From positions 62,001 through 126,000 of the forward strand of contig NZ_JACEFT010000006.1 in the NCBI RefSeq assembly GCF_013697085.1: a stretch of DNA of 64,000 nucleotides, read 5' to 3'. Made by a program: the position numbers and the translations under genes. The DNA comes from Billgrantia kenyensis. GTDB lineage: Bacteria > Pseudomonadota > Gammaproteobacteria > Pseudomonadales > Halomonadaceae. Below the pieces are notes generated by a model. That model searched no databases and was not told the DNA's origin. It saw only the letters and a list, made by a program, of their open reading frames with translations. Positions 26,438-39,442 of this stretch are shown one piece after another; positions within the stretch are counted from its first letter, which is position 1; each line of letters opens with the position of its first letter.

Positions 26438-27703
26438 ATGGCATCTCCCGTGTGGCATCCCTATGCCCATCTACTCACTCAGACGGCCGCTCCCAAGGTG
26501 ATCGGCGGCGAAGGCCCGCGCTTCACGCTGGAGGGAGGAGAAACCCTGCTCGATGCCACCTGCTCGTGGTGGTGCATGATCCACGGCTACGGGCATCCCC
26601 GGCTGGTGGCAGCCATCAAGGAGCAGGCCGACAGCCTGTGCCACGTGATGCTGGGCGGACTCACCCACGAGCCTGCCGACCGGCTGGCGCGCGAGCTGGT
26701 CCGGGTGACCCCGCCGGGGCTGGAGCACGTTTTCTTCTCCGACAGCGGCTCGGTTGGTATGGAAGTCGCCATGAAGATGGCGGTGCAGTATCACTACCTG
26801 CAAGGCAAACCCGAGAAATACCGCATGCTCTCGCTGATGAAGGCCTACCATGGCGACACCAGCGGCTGCATGGCGGTATGCGACCCTGAGGAGGGCATGC
26901 ACAGCCTGTTCTCCGGCTTTCTTCCCCGTCATCACTTCGCCCCGACACCTTCGGCTGCCCATGATGCCGCTCCCAATGAGGTGGAAGCGGATCTCGCTGC
27001 TTTGCGCGCCGTGCTCGAGCAGCATCATGGGGAGATAGCGGCCCTGCTGATGGAGCCGCTGCTGCAGGCCGCGGGCGGGCTGAACATGACTTCGCCGCAC
27101 TACCTGGCCGGCGCAAGGGCACTGTGCGACGAGTTCGACGTACTGCTGGTGTTCGACGAGATTGCCACCGGCTTCGGCCGTACCGGCAAGCTGTTCGCCG
27201 CCGACCATGCCGATGTTACACCCGACATCATGGTGCTCTCCAAGGGGCTGACCGGCGGCTACCTGGGCCATGCGGCGACACTGGCTACCGACCGGGTCCA
27301 CGCCGCCTTCATCGGTGACACGCCTCTTCACGCCTTCATGCACGGCCCCACCTTCATGGGCAACCCGCTGGCATGTCGTGTGGCACTCGAAAGCCTCGCT
27401 GTCTTCGAGGAGGAGAATTATCTGGAGAAGATCGACGGGCTCAACCGGGTGCTGCGCGAGGAACTGCTGGAAGATGCCAGCTTGCGCCAGCACCCCCAGG
27501 TATCAGACGCACGCGTGCTGGGAGCCACCGCCGTGATCGAGGTAGCCGATACCGGTGCGCTCAAGGGAGTGGCGGATTTCGCCCGTAAACAAGGGGTATG
27601 GCTACGCCCCTTCGGCCGCTGGCTCTACACCATGCCGGCCTATATCACGCCCCAGGAGGACATGGCCCGTATCGCTCGGGTCATGAAAGCCTGGTTCAAG
27701 TGA
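26438..27703 (+). CDS. bioA: Adenosylmethionine-8-amino-7-oxononanoate aminotransferase
   Basis: PLP enzyme using SAM as amino donor to make 7,8-diaminopelargonate. 421 residues; CSWWCMIHGYGHP, FSDSGSVGMEVAMKMA, FDEIATGFGRTG and LSKGLTGGYLG (PLP Lys) are all BioA-typical. The frame continues upstream through the tRNA, but ATG 26438 has GGAGG four bases before it and the family N terminus. No BirA-like GTCAAC dyad is seen in its own upstream region, so it is unclear whether it responds to biotin. Confidence 0.97.
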   Translation: MASPVWHPYAHLLTQTAAPKVIGGEGPRFTLEGGETLLDATCSWWCMIHGYGHPRLVAAIKEQADSLCHVMLGGLTHEPADRLARELVRVTPPGLEHVFFSDSGSVGMEVAMKMAVQYHYLQGKPEKYRMLSLMKAYHGDTSGCMAVCDPEEGMHSLFSGFLPRHHFAPTPSAAHDAAPNEVEADLAALRAVLEQHHGEIAALLMEPLLQAAGGLNMTSPHYLAGARALCDEFDVLLVFDEIATGFGRTGKLFAADHADVTPDIMVLSKGLTGGYLGHAATLATDRVHAAFIGDTPLHAFMHGPTFMGNPLACRVALESLAVFEEENYLEKIDGLNRVLREELLEDASLRQHPQVSDARVLGATAVIEVADTGALKGVADFARKQGVWLRPFGRWLYTMPAYITPQEDMARIARVMKAWFK

Positions 27704-27706
27704 CAA

Positions 27707-27735
27707 AAATGCCACCCCTTGGAGGGGTGGCATTT
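27707..27735. terminator. Bidirectional terminator between bioA and lpxC
   Basis: A 12-bp stem AAATGCCACCCC/GGGGTGGCATTT (27707-27718 and 27724-27735). On the minus strand it runs into TTTTTGTCA, so it is a strong terminator for the lpxC end of the dcw cluster and a weaker one for bioA. Confidence 0.9.
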
Positions 27736-27775
27736 CAGAGGAAAGTCCTTGCGGGCGGCCAGCCGCCCCAGACCG

Positions 27776-28687
27776 TCAGGCCATGGCCGGCTGGGCGTAG
27801 GAAATGGGCGCCAGCTCGCGCTCTTTTTCGAAGGTGACGATTTCGTAAGCATCGGGCTGCGCCAGCAGTGCCCGGCACAGCTGGTTGTTCAGCGCGTGTC
27901 CGGACTTCACCCCGCGGAACTCGCCGATGAGGCTATAGCCCAGCAAGTAGAGGTCGCCAATGGCGTCCAGCACCTTGTGCTTGACGAACTCGTCGTCGTA
28001 GCGGAGCCCACCTTCGTTGACGATACGATACTCGTCAACGACGATGGCATTGTCGAGGCTCCCGCCCAAGGCCAGATTATTGGCTCGCAGGTATTCAAGA
28101 TCGCGCATGAAGCCAAAAGTCCTGGCGCGGGACACCTCCTTGACGAAGGAGGTGGTGGAAAAATCCACTACGGCGGTCTGCTTCTGATCCTCGAAGACGG
28201 GGTGGTCGAACTCGATGGAAAACGACACCTTGAAGCCCTGGTGTGGCAGGAAGTGTGCTTCCTTGCCATCCTCTTTTATCGACACTTCACGCTTGATGCG
28301 GATGAATTTCTTGGGCGCATCCTGCTCGGCAATCCCCGCCGACTGAATCAAGAAGACAAAGGGACCGGCACTGCCATCCATGATCGGCACTTCAGGCGCG
28401 CTGATATCGACATAGGCATTGTCGATGCCCAGGCCAGCCAGTGCGGACATGAGGTGTTCCACGGTGGCGACCTTGACATCGTCCCGGGTCAGCGCGGTGC
28501 AGAGGGTCGTGTCGGTGACCAGGCTCGCACTGGCCGGAATCTGAACCTCAGGCTCCAGGTCCGTACGCACGAAGACGATACCGGTGTTCACCGGGGCCGG
28601 ACGCAAGGTCAGGTAGACCTTCTTGCCGGAATGAAGGCCAACGCCGGTGGCGCGGATGGTATTTTGCAGGGTGCGTTGTCTGATCAT
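27776..28687 (-). CDS. lpxC: UDP-3-O-acyl-N-acetylglucosamine deacetylase
   Basis: Zinc-dependent deacetylation, the committed step of lipid A synthesis. 303 residues. Zinc ligands include H78 (TVEHLMSAL) and the [10 protein letters not shown] segment; the C-terminal [12 protein letters not shown] holds the catalytic His. In E. coli LpxC is a FtsH substrate recognised by its C-terminal tail; a short hydrophobic tail (QPAMA) is present here too. It has its own promoter after ftsZ and closes the dcw cluster. Confidence 0.98.
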   Translation of the reverse strand: MIRQRTLQNTIRATGVGLHSGKKVYLTLRPAPVNTGIVFVRTDLEPEVQIPASASLVTDTTLCTALTRDDVKVATVEHLMSALAGLGIDNAYVDISAPEVPIMDGSAGPFVFLIQSAGIAEQDAPKKFIRIKREVSIKEDGKEAHFLPHQGFKVSFSIEFDHPVFEDQKQTAVVDFSTTSFVKEVSRARTFGFMRDLEYLRANNLALGGSLDNAIVVDEYRIVNEGGLRYDDEFVKHKVLDAIGDLYLLGYSLIGEFRGVKSGHALNNQLCRALLAQPDAYEIVTFEKERELAPISYAQPAMA

Positions 28688-28727
28688 GGGCAGTAGCCAG
28701 GCCGTTGTAAGTTATCAAACACCGTTC

Positions 28728-28756
28728 ACTATAACACCGAACGAGTGTTTCAACAA
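28728..28756 (-). promoter_or_regulatory. lpxC promoter
   Basis: Minus-strand TTGTTG (28751-28756), 17-bp spacer, TATAGT (28728-28733). The spacer contains a small AACAC/GTGTT hairpin, possibly a partial ftsZ terminator. Confidence 0.65.
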
Positions 28757-28798
28757 AAAAACATCTCCTGGCCCCGCCTGAGCGTGTGATAGCTTTTA

Positions 28799-29968
28799 TC
28801 AATCAGCTTGTCGGCGCAGGAAGGCCGGGATATCAAGATAATCATCCAGCTCCTGAGGAGAACGACGCTTCTCCGGCTGCGGTTTGACAGCCTCCTGGGG
28901 CTCGGTCTTCGCCACCGCGCTCTGCTGGCGCATGGCCGGCTGGGGACGCTGACGATATTCGCTGCCTTCGTTACGCTTGGCGTTCTCGCGACCCGCGGCC
29001 TTGACCTGGCGCCCTTCGAGGCCGGCTGCCACGACCGTGACACGCAGCTCATCGGTCAAGTCCATGTCGATGGACGTGCCTACGACGATGGTGGCGTCCT
29101 GAGAGGCGAACTCCTGGACCGTCGCGCCGACATCGTTGAACTCGCCAATCGAGAGGTCCGGACCGGCCGTGATATTGACCAGGATGCCGCGTGCGCCGTG
29201 AAGGTCGATATCCTCCAGCAGCGGACTGCGAATGGCCTTCTCGGCAGCTTCCCGGGCGCGATTCTCGCCGGTGGCGCCGCCGGTACCCATCATTGCCATG
29301 CCCATCTCGGACATGACGGTGCGCACGTCAGCAAAGTCGACGTTGATGATGCCGGGACTGGTGATCAGTTCGGCGATGCCCTGAACCGCACCCAGCAGCA
29401 CGTCATTGGCTGCACTGAAGGCAGTCAGCAGGCTGGCGTTCTTGCCCAGCACCGAGAGCAGCTTCTCGTTGGGGATGGTGATCAGGGAGTCGACGTGCTC
29501 GGAGAGCTCCTTCATGCCCTCCTCGGCCACGCGCATGCGCTTCGGCCCCTCGAAGGGGAACGGCCGCGTGACCACGGCGACAGTGAGGATGCCCAGCTCC
29601 TTGGCCACCTGGGCCACGACGGGCGCGCCGCCGGTCCCGGTACCGCCGCCCATGCCGGCGGTGATGAAGACCATGTCGGCCCCACTGATCAGCTCGGCGA
29701 TGCGCTCGCGATCCTCCATGGCCGCCTGGCGACCCACATCGGGGTTGGCGCCGGCGCCAAGGCCCTTGGTGATTTCGTTGCCGAGTTGCAGCACGGTCTT
29801 GGCAGCCACACGCTTGAGCGCCTGGGCATCCGTATTGGCACAGATGAACTCGACGCCTTCGATGTTGCTCTCGACCATGTGGTTGACAGCGTTACCACCG
29901 CCGCCACCTACGCCGACGACCTTGATGACCGCACTGCTCGAGGGTGCGCTATCTACGAGTTCGAACAT
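28799..29968 (-). CDS. ftsZ: Cell division protein FtsZ
   Basis: Tubulin-like GTPase forming the Z ring at mid-cell. 389 residues. The GTP-binding loop [12 protein letters not shown] (105-116), the early [14 protein letters not shown] and a T7 loop NVDFADV are present. A Gln/Arg-rich disordered linker (about 318-370) leads to the conserved C-terminal peptide [13 protein letters not shown] that binds FtsA and ZipA. It lies 33 bases after ftsA. Confidence 0.99.
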   Translation of the reverse strand: MFELVDSAPSSSAVIKVVGVGGGGGNAVNHMVESNIEGVEFICANTDAQALKRVAAKTVLQLGNEITKGLGAGANPDVGRQAAMEDRERIAELISGADMVFITAGMGGGTGTGGAPVVAQVAKELGILTVAVVTRPFPFEGPKRMRVAEEGMKELSEHVDSLITIPNEKLLSVLGKNASLLTAFSAANDVLLGAVQGIAELITSPGIINVDFADVRTVMSEMGMAMMGTGGATGENRAREAAEKAIRSPLLEDIDLHGARGILVNITAGPDLSIGEFNDVGATVQEFASQDATIVVGTSIDMDLTDELRVTVVAAGLEGRQVKAAGRENAKRNEGSEYRQRPQPAMRQQSAVAKTEPQEAVKPQPEKRRSPQELDDYLDIPAFLRRQAD

Positions 29969-30001
29969 AAGCCCCGTCTCCTGGACCGCGCCGCGGCCCT
30001 G

Positions 30002-31285
30002 TCAGAAATTTCCTTTCAACCAGCCCTTGAGTTTTGCCAGCGCCGGAATCCCTTCCCATCCTCCGCGCTGGGAGACGTCATCACGCCTGGGAGGTGCTGC
30101 CACCACCCTGCCCTCGCGACCGTGCCCATGGCGGGCCTCCTGAAGGGCGTAATGTAACAAACCTACACCGGTGGAATAAATCGGGTTGCGCACGACATCC
30201 GAGAGTCCACGCACATTGTGAGGGCAGGCGATGCGCACCGGCATGTGGAAGATCTCCTCGGCCAGCTCGACGACACCTTCCATGCGCGACGTGCCACCCG
30301 TGAGAACCACGCCTGCTGCCACCAGATCCTCGTAGCCGCTACGCCGCAACTCATCGCGGATCAGGGTGAACAGCTCCTCGTAGCGCGGCTCGACCACCTC
30401 GGCAAGCGCCTGGCGCGACAGGTCGCGAGCAGGCCGATCACCGACGCTGGGTACCTTGATCATTTCATCGCTTGCGGCCAACTGGGTCAGGGCGCAGGCG
30501 TACTTGACCTTGATTTCCTCGGCATACTGGGTCGGTGTACGCAGCGCCATGGCGATGTCATTGGTCACCTGATCGCCGGCGATGGGAATTACTGCCGTGT
30601 GCCGGATGGCGCCTTCGGTAAAAACGGCGATATCGGTGGTGCCACCGCCAATATCCACCATGCAAACGCCGAGTTCGCGCTCATCCTCGGTCAACACCGC
30701 CATGCTGGAGGCAAGCTGCTCGAGAATGATGGCATCGACTTCCAGGCCGCAACGGCGCACGCACTTGTCGATATTCTGTACCGCATTGAGCGCCGCCGTC
30801 ACGAGATGAACCCGCGCTTCGAGGCGGACACCCGACATACCGAGGGGCTCGCGAATGCCGCCCTGGGTGTCGATGGCAAATTCCTGAGGAAGGACATGCA
30901 GCACGCGTTGCCCTTCGGAGATGGCACGTGCCCGAGCCGAATCGATGACCCGATCGATATCGGTAGGCATCACTTCGCGCTCCTTGATTGCGACCACACC
31001 ATCCGAATTCATCGAACTGATATGACTGCCCGCCACGCCCACATACACCGAATGGATATCGCATCCGGCCATCAACTCGGCCTCTTCCACCGCTCGTTGT
31101 ATCGACTGGACCGTCGACTCGATGTTGATGACCACGCCCTTCTTCATGCCCCGTGAAGGGTGGGATCCAATACCGGCGATCTCGATACCGCCGTCATCGG
31201 TAGGCTGTCCAACGATGGCCACTACCTTGGATGTTCCGATATCCAGCCCGACTACCATATTGGATGCGTTGGAAGTGACTGCCAT
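30002..31285 (-). CDS. ftsA: Cell division protein FtsA
   Basis: Actin-like membrane tether for FtsZ that recruits the later divisome. 427 residues: VVGLDIGTSKVVAIVG phosphate-1 motif, VDIGGGTTDIAVF phosphate-2, VLTGGTSRMEG adenosine motif, and a C-terminal amphipathic membrane helix (LAKLKGWLKGNF). AGGAG lies about 12 bases before the ATG. A terminator-like hairpin and a possible new -10 (TATAAT on the minus strand, 31355-31360) lie between ftsQ and ftsA. Confidence 0.98.
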   Translation of the reverse strand: MAVTSNASNMVVGLDIGTSKVVAIVGQPTDDGGIEIAGIGSHPSRGMKKGVVINIESTVQSIQRAVEEAELMAGCDIHSVYVGVAGSHISSMNSDGVVAIKEREVMPTDIDRVIDSARARAISEGQRVLHVLPQEFAIDTQGGIREPLGMSGVRLEARVHLVTAALNAVQNIDKCVRRCGLEVDAIILEQLASSMAVLTEDERELGVCMVDIGGGTTDIAVFTEGAIRHTAVIPIAGDQVTNDIAMALRTPTQYAEEIKVKYACALTQLAASDEMIKVPSVGDRPARDLSRQALAEVVEPRYEELFTLIRDELRRSGYEDLVAAGVVLTGGTSRMEGVVELAEEIFHMPVRIACPHNVRGLSDVVRNPIYSTGVGLLHYALQEARHGHGREGRVVAAPPRRDDVSQRGGWEGIPALAKLKGWLKGNF

Positions 31286-31430
31286 GCGCCGGAGTGTCTC
31301 CTGAAACTTTACCCGCTGGGTATACCATTATTCTGATAAATGGTCATTGCGCCCATTATAGAAACAACTGGCGTTAAACCACCAGTCAATTACGAAAAAG
31401 CCTGGCTCACGATACGGGTTATTGACGACA

Positions 31431-31450
31431 AAGAAAACACCGCAGCGGTG
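31431..31450 (-). terminator. Terminator-like hairpin after ftsQ
   Basis: On the minus strand CACCG-CTG-CGGTG (31438-31450) is followed at once by TTTTCTTTG. Short stem but good T-run, suggesting partial termination between ftsQ and ftsA. Confidence 0.55.
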
Positions 31451-31481
31451 GCTCGAGGGGCCAAGTTGGTGAAAAATGGTA

Positions 31482-34539
<3,058 letters not shown>

Positions 34540-34597
34540 GCCCAAGCCTCGCCCATGGCGGGGTAACGTGGCCTGACCGGGTACCGGTCTCAAGGTG

Positions 34598-35686
34598 CTA
34601 TCGCTCAAGAGCTGTCTCCATGCAACCGGCCACCAACTGCTCGACGGCATCGAGGTGCGCGCAGCGGCGTGCCTGACGCGCCATGGTGGCGAGAGTGTCG
34701 GGATCGAGCAGCGTCGCCAGGCTTTCGGCCAGCGTCGCTGCAGTCATGTCGTGCTGCGGCATCAGCTGCGCGGCGCCTGCTGCTACCAGGGCGCGGGCAT
34801 TGGCGGTCTGGTGGTCGTCCACCGCATGAGGCAGGGGAACGAACAGTGCGGGCTTGGCTGCCGCGGCGACCTCGGAGACGGTCAAGGCGCCTGCCCGACA
34901 GACGACCAGGTCGGCCCAGTCGTAAGCTGTTGCCATGTCATCGATGAATGCGCTGACATCGGCCTCGACGCCCTGCGCCGAATATGCTTCGCGGGTGGCC
35001 TGGTCCTTGTCGCGCCCGGCCTGATGCCGCACTTCGGGCCGGCTGGCCTCAGGTAACAGCGCCAGCGCTTCGGGAAGACGCTGGTTGAGCGGCAGCGCTC
35101 CCAGCGAACCTCCCACGACCAGCAAGCGCAGGCGGCGGCCCTGCATCGCCCCGGCTTCTCGCGGCACGTCACCCAGCGCTGCAATCTCTGGCCGAACCGG
35201 ATTGCCGACCACCCCTCCCCGTTTGCCGAAGGCCTGGGGAAAGGCGGCATAGACGCGCCGAGCGAGCCTCGCCAGGGCACGATTGGTCAAGCCTGCCACG
35301 GCATTCTGCTCATGGATCACCAGCGGGCGACGCAGCAGCCATGCCGCAAGGCCGCCGGGACCGCTGGCAAAACCACCCAGCCCCACCACCAGCACGGGGT
35401 CGAGCTGACGAATGATACGCCCCGCCTGCCATACCGCGCGGGTCAAGTTGAACGGCGCCATCAGCCAGCCGCTCATGCCGTTGCCGCGCAGGCCGGCAAC
35501 GGAGATGTGGTGAAGCGGCAGGTCTGCCGCCGGCACCAGGCGGTTCTCGATGCCGTGAGGACTGCCCAGCCAGTGTACCTCCAGCGCCTCGGCCTGCAGC
35601 CCCCTGGCCAGCGAGAGCGCCGGGATGACATGCCCGCCGGTTCCCCCGGCCATGATCAATACACGCCGTACTCCTGGCTGCGTCAC
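34598..35686 (-). CDS. murG: UDP-GlcNAc:lipid I N-acetylglucosaminyltransferase
   Basis: Membrane-associated GT-B transferase converting lipid I to lipid II on the inner leaflet. 362 residues; N-terminal [16 protein letters not shown], the second Gly-rich loop [12 protein letters not shown], and the UDP-binding [15 protein letters not shown]. Overlaps ftsW by ATGA. Confidence 0.98.
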   Translation of the reverse strand: MTQPGVRRVLIMAGGTGGHVIPALSLARGLQAEALEVHWLGSPHGIENRLVPAADLPLHHISVAGLRGNGMSGWLMAPFNLTRAVWQAGRIIRQLDPVLVVGLGGFASGPGGLAAWLLRRPLVIHEQNAVAGLTNRALARLARRVYAAFPQAFGKRGGVVGNPVRPEIAALGDVPREAGAMQGRRLRLLVVGGSLGALPLNQRLPEALALLPEASRPEVRHQAGRDKDQATREAYSAQGVEADVSAFIDDMATAYDWADLVVCRAGALTVSEVAAAAKPALFVPLPHAVDDHQTANARALVAAGAAQLMPQHDMTAATLAESLATLLDPDTLATMARQARRCAHLDAVEQLVAGCMETALER

Positions 35687-36942
35687 TTCATGACTCCCTC
35701 GACGGTGGGCTGAGGCTCGCGCCGTGTCTGGCGCTGCTTGGGTGCACTCGGGCTCGCACGTCGCTGAACCCGGCGGGTGTCGATGTCGGTGCGTACCAGC
35801 AACGCAATCATCATGGCACTGATCAGCAGGCTGGAGCCTCCATAGCTGAGCAGAGGCAAGGTCAGCCCTTTGGTGGGCAGCATTCCGGTACTCACGGCGA
35901 TATTGATGAACGCCTGGGCGCCGATCACCATGGCAATGCCGTAACTGACATAGGCCGCAAAAGCCAGCCCCGCCAGCTCCGCACGCCGCCCCACCGCCAG
36001 GGCTCGCCAGATGAGCAAGGCGAAAAGGCCCACCACGCCGATCGCCCCGAACAGGCCGAGCTCCTCGGCCAGCACGGCGAAAACGAAATCGGTATGCGCC
36101 TCGGGCAGGTAGAACAGCTTCTGTACGCTATTACCCAGCCCCATGCCCAGCCAGTGACCGCGACCAAAGGCAATCAGAGCCTGGGTGAGCTGGTAGCCGC
36201 TGGCAAATTGATCCGCCCAGGGGTCGGAAAAGCTCGTAAGGCGAGCCAGCCGATAAGGTTCGGCAATGGCCACGTAGAAGCCGAGCACCCCGACCACCCC
36301 CAGGACGAAGACGAAGCGACCCCAGGGCGCCCCGGCCAGCAGCATCATGCCCATCATGCAGCCGGTCATCACCACGATCGCGCCGTAGTCAGGCTGAAGA
36401 ATCAGCAGCACGGCGATCACTGCCATCACCATCAAGGGACGCAGGAAAGCTCCCCAGGTGCGGCGAACGTCGGGCAGGAAGCGTTCGAGATAACCGGCGA
36501 AGTAGACGATCAGGCACAGCTTGACGACTTCGGAAACCTGCAGGTTGAAGGGCAGCAGCGGAATCGACAGCCAGCGCCGACTGCCGTTGACTTCACGGCC
36601 GATCAGCAGCACCAGGATCAGCAGCGCAATACTCACCAATAGCAACAACGGTCCATTGGCGCGCCACCAGCCAAGCGGGGAGCGCAGTGTCAGGACGCCT
36701 GCCAGCAGTGCCATCAGCACGAACAGCGCATGGCGCTGGCTGAAGTACCACGGATTACCGGTCAGGCTTGCCGCCACTTCGGTGGAGGCCGAGGTAACCA
36801 TGACCCAGCCGATCAGGATCAGGGCCAGCGCAGAGAACAGCAGCCAGCCATCGAATGGCTGATCCCGGGTCGAGAGCCGCTCACGCAAGCCCCGCCATCG
36901 CGCAAACCTGCCCTTCGATGCCTGCCTGACCTCAGTCGACAT
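35683..36942 (-). CDS. ftsW: Septal peptidoglycan polymerase FtsW
   Basis: SEDS-family glycosyltransferase polymerising lipid II at the septum with FtsI. 419 residues with about ten TM helices. The conserved extracellular loop around AEELGLFG and the C-terminal LPFMSYGGSS-like LPLLSYGGSSLL are present. ATG 36942 has AGGAGG six bases upstream; a TTG six codons earlier lacks one. It overlaps the murD 3' end by 11 bases. Confidence 0.97.
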   Translation of the reverse strand: MSTEVRQASKGRFARWRGLRERLSTRDQPFDGWLLFSALALILIGWVMVTSASTEVAASLTGNPWYFSQRHALFVLMALLAGVLTLRSPLGWWRANGPLLLLVSIALLILVLLIGREVNGSRRWLSIPLLPFNLQVSEVVKLCLIVYFAGYLERFLPDVRRTWGAFLRPLMVMAVIAVLLILQPDYGAIVVMTGCMMGMMLLAGAPWGRFVFVLGVVGVLGFYVAIAEPYRLARLTSFSDPWADQFASGYQLTQALIAFGRGHWLGMGLGNSVQKLFYLPEAHTDFVFAVLAEELGLFGAIGVVGLFALLIWRALAVGRRAELAGLAFAAYVSYGIAMVIGAQAFINIAVSTGMLPTKGLTLPLLSYGGSSLLISAMMIALLVRTDIDTRRVQRRASPSAPKQRQTRREPQPTVEGVMK

Positions 36943-38314
36943 GCCTCGCCTCCTCGACAAACTGCTTCACCCGCCGGCAGTATGCCTCGCCGCGGGCGAT
37001 ATAACTGGGAAACTGATCGAGACTGGCGCAGGCCGGTGACAGCAGGACGCAGTCGCCTGGCTCGGCTATCTCTCGCGCTCGCTCCATGGCAGCCTCCAGA
37101 TCGGCAGCCCGGCTCACGGCCACGCTCTCCTGCAGGGCGGCAGCGAGCTTTTCTGCATCGGTGCCGAACAGGATGGCTTCGCGACCATAGCGGGCCATGG
37201 GGGCGGCCAGCGGGGTGAAATCCGCCCCCTTGCCCACCCCACCGGCCAACAGCACCAGGCGGCCGCCCAAAGTTGGCCCAAGACCGTCGATAGCGGCCAG
37301 GGTAGCGCCGACATTGGTGCCCTTGGAGTCGTTGATCCAGCGTACCCCATCGAGCTCGGCAACCAGCTCGCTGCGATGCGGCAGGCCCTTGAAGCGGCGC
37401 AGCGTCTCGCACATCGCCTCGAGCGCGAAACCGAGATGGTGGCCCATGGCCAGCGCCGCCAGCGCGTTGGCCTGGTTGTGGCGCCCCGCCAGCCCCATCT
37501 CGTCGGCGGGAAGCAGTGGCAAGCCGCCATGCATCAACCAGTCACGCCCTTCATGCATGGCGATACCCCACTCGTCCGCATGCGGTTCTTGCGTCGTGAA
37601 GCGATCCTCCGCGGCCAGCGGCTCGGGCGGCCAGGTCATGGGATCTTCGGCGTTGACCACGGCATGCCGGGCGCCGCGGAAAATGCCCAGCTTGGCATCG
37701 CGATACCCAGCCATGTCCCCATGCCGATCGAGATGGTCCTCGGAGAGGTTGAGAAATGCCGCGCTCTCGGCCCCCAGCCGTGGCGTGGTCTCGAGCTGGA
37801 AGCTGGAAAGTTCGAGCACGAAAAGCTCCACATCCGGCACGTCGGCCAGCAGATCCAGGGCCGGGGTGCCCAGGTTGCCGCCCACCGCGACCCGCCGACC
37901 CGCCGCCACGGCCATATCGCCCAGCAGGGTGGTCACTGTGGACTTGGCGTTGGAGCCGGTAACGGCGGCGACCGGAGCCTGGGCCGCACGTACGAACAGG
38001 GCTATCTCACCCACTATCAGCGGCGCCCCGTCTGGGCGAAGACGGCCTCTCATCTCGGCCAGGCCGGGCGTGTTCAAGTCCACTCCGGGGCTTACCACGA
38101 TCTCTGCCGCCTCGCTCATGTCGAGGGCCGTGAGCGGGCCGCAGTGAAGCGTCACCTCGGGAAAAGCGGCACGGAACTCGTCGACGCCCGGCGGTACCTG
38201 GCGCGTATCGGCAGCCAGGAAGGCAGTGCCGTTTCGCGCCAGGTGGCGGCAGATTGCCTTTCCCGATGCGCCGAGCCCGATGACCAGTGTCGCTCCCTTG
38301 GGCACCTTGAGCAT
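36932..38314 (-). CDS. murD: UDP-N-acetylmuramoylalanine--D-glutamate ligase
   Basis: Adds D-Glu to the precursor. 460 residues; N-terminal VIGLGASGKA, P-loop TGSNAKSTVTT (the Ser-Asn-Ala variant also seen in Pseudomonas), LSEDHLDRH and the C-terminal LLSPACASLDQF. GAGGAGG lies six bases before the ATG. 36 bases downstream of mraY. Confidence 0.98.
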   Translation of the reverse strand: MLKVPKGATLVIGLGASGKAICRHLARNGTAFLAADTRQVPPGVDEFRAAFPEVTLHCGPLTALDMSEAAEIVVSPGVDLNTPGLAEMRGRLRPDGAPLIVGEIALFVRAAQAPVAAVTGSNAKSTVTTLLGDMAVAAGRRVAVGGNLGTPALDLLADVPDVELFVLELSSFQLETTPRLGAESAAFLNLSEDHLDRHGDMAGYRDAKLGIFRGARHAVVNAEDPMTWPPEPLAAEDRFTTQEPHADEWGIAMHEGRDWLMHGGLPLLPADEMGLAGRHNQANALAALAMGHHLGFALEAMCETLRRFKGLPHRSELVAELDGVRWINDSKGTNVGATLAAIDGLGPTLGGRLVLLAGGVGKGADFTPLAAPMARYGREAILFGTDAEKLAAALQESVAVSRAADLEAAMERAREIAEPGDCVLLSPACASLDQFPSYIARGEAYCRRVKQFVEEARHVD

Positions 38315-38350
38315 TGCGGCCTCCTCGTAGGGTGGGTCGGCATGTCCCGG

Positions 38351-39433
38351 TCAGCGAATCTTCAGCGTTGCCAGACCGACCAGCACCAGCACCACGGTAA
38401 TGATCCAGAAACGCACGATGACCCGCGGCTCCGGCCAGCCCTTGAGCTCATAGTGGTGATGCAGCGGCGCCATGCGGAAGATGCGACGACCGGTCAGCTT
38501 GTAGGAGCCAACCTGCAGGATCACCGAAATGGTTTCCAGCACGAAGATGCCGCCCATGATGAAAAGCACGATTTCCTGACGCACGATGACTGCAACGACA
38601 CCCAGCGCCGCCCCCAGCGCCAGCGCCCCGACGTCGCCCATGAAGACCTGTGCCGGGTAGGTATTGAACCACAGGAAGCCGAGACCGGCCCCGGCGATGG
38701 TGGCGCAGAAGACGGCGAGCTCCCCGGCACCGGCGATGCTGGGGATCTGCAGATAGTTGGCGAACACCGCGTTGCCGCTGGCATAGGCGAAGATGGCCAG
38801 GCCCATGGCCACCATGACGGTCGGCATGATGGCCAGCCCGTCCAGGCCGTCGGTCAGGTTGACGGCATTGGAACTGCCGACGATCACCAGGTAGGTAAGC
38901 ACGACATAGAAGACCCCCAGCGGGATCACGATGTCCTTGAACAGGGGCACGATCAGACTGGTTTCCACCGGGCTGGTGGCCGTCATGTAAAGCACGACGG
39001 CCGTGGCCAGGCCAATGACCGACTGCCAGAAGTACTTCCAGCGCGCCGGGAGACCGCGCGGGTTCTTCTCGACCACCTTGCGGTAGTCATCGACCCAGCC
39101 GATCGCCCCGAACCCCAGCGTCACCACCAGCACGATCCATACGAAGCGATTGCCCAGGTCGGCCCACAGCAGGGTACTGACGGCTATCGCCATCAGGATC
39201 ATCGCCCCTCCCATGGTTGGCGTACCAGCCTTGGACAGGTGCGACTGGGGGCCATCGTCACGCACTGCCTGACCGATCTGCCCCTCGACCAGGCGTCGAA
39301 TCATCCAGGGCCCCAGCCACAGGCACAGCAGCAAGGCCGTCATGGTACCCAGAATCATGCGCAGGGTAAGGTAGTTGAAGACGTTGAAGGCGCTCTGGTA
39401 TTGCGCCAGGAAATTAGCCAAAAAAAGCAGCAT
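38351..39433 (-). CDS. mraY: Phospho-N-acetylmuramoyl-pentapeptide transferase
   Basis: Transfers phospho-MurNAc-pentapeptide to undecaprenyl phosphate, making lipid I. 360 residues, ten TM helices. Catalytic segments WVDDYRK (Asp pair), [13 protein letters not shown] and [15 protein letters not shown] (the HHH motif) are intact. Nine bases after murF. Confidence 0.99.
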   Translation of the reverse strand: MLLFLANFLAQYQSAFNVFNYLTLRMILGTMTALLLCLWLGPWMIRRLVEGQIGQAVRDDGPQSHLSKAGTPTMGGAMILMAIAVSTLLWADLGNRFVWIVLVVTLGFGAIGWVDDYRKVVEKNPRGLPARWKYFWQSVIGLATAVVLYMTATSPVETSLIVPLFKDIVIPLGVFYVVLTYLVIVGSSNAVNLTDGLDGLAIMPTVMVAMGLAIFAYASGNAVFANYLQIPSIAGAGELAVFCATIAGAGLGFLWFNTYPAQVFMGDVGALALGAALGVVAVIVRQEIVLFIMGGIFVLETISVILQVGSYKLTGRRIFRMAPLHHHYELKGWPEPRVIVRFWIITVVLVLVGLATLKIR

Positions 39434-39442
39434 GTGATGCGT

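Noticed and set aside
28808..30157. Long plus-strand open frame (449 codons) opposite ftsZ/ftsA
   Set aside because: Antisense shadow of two certain genes; composition is typical of a reverse frame in GC-rich DNA and no family motifs appear.
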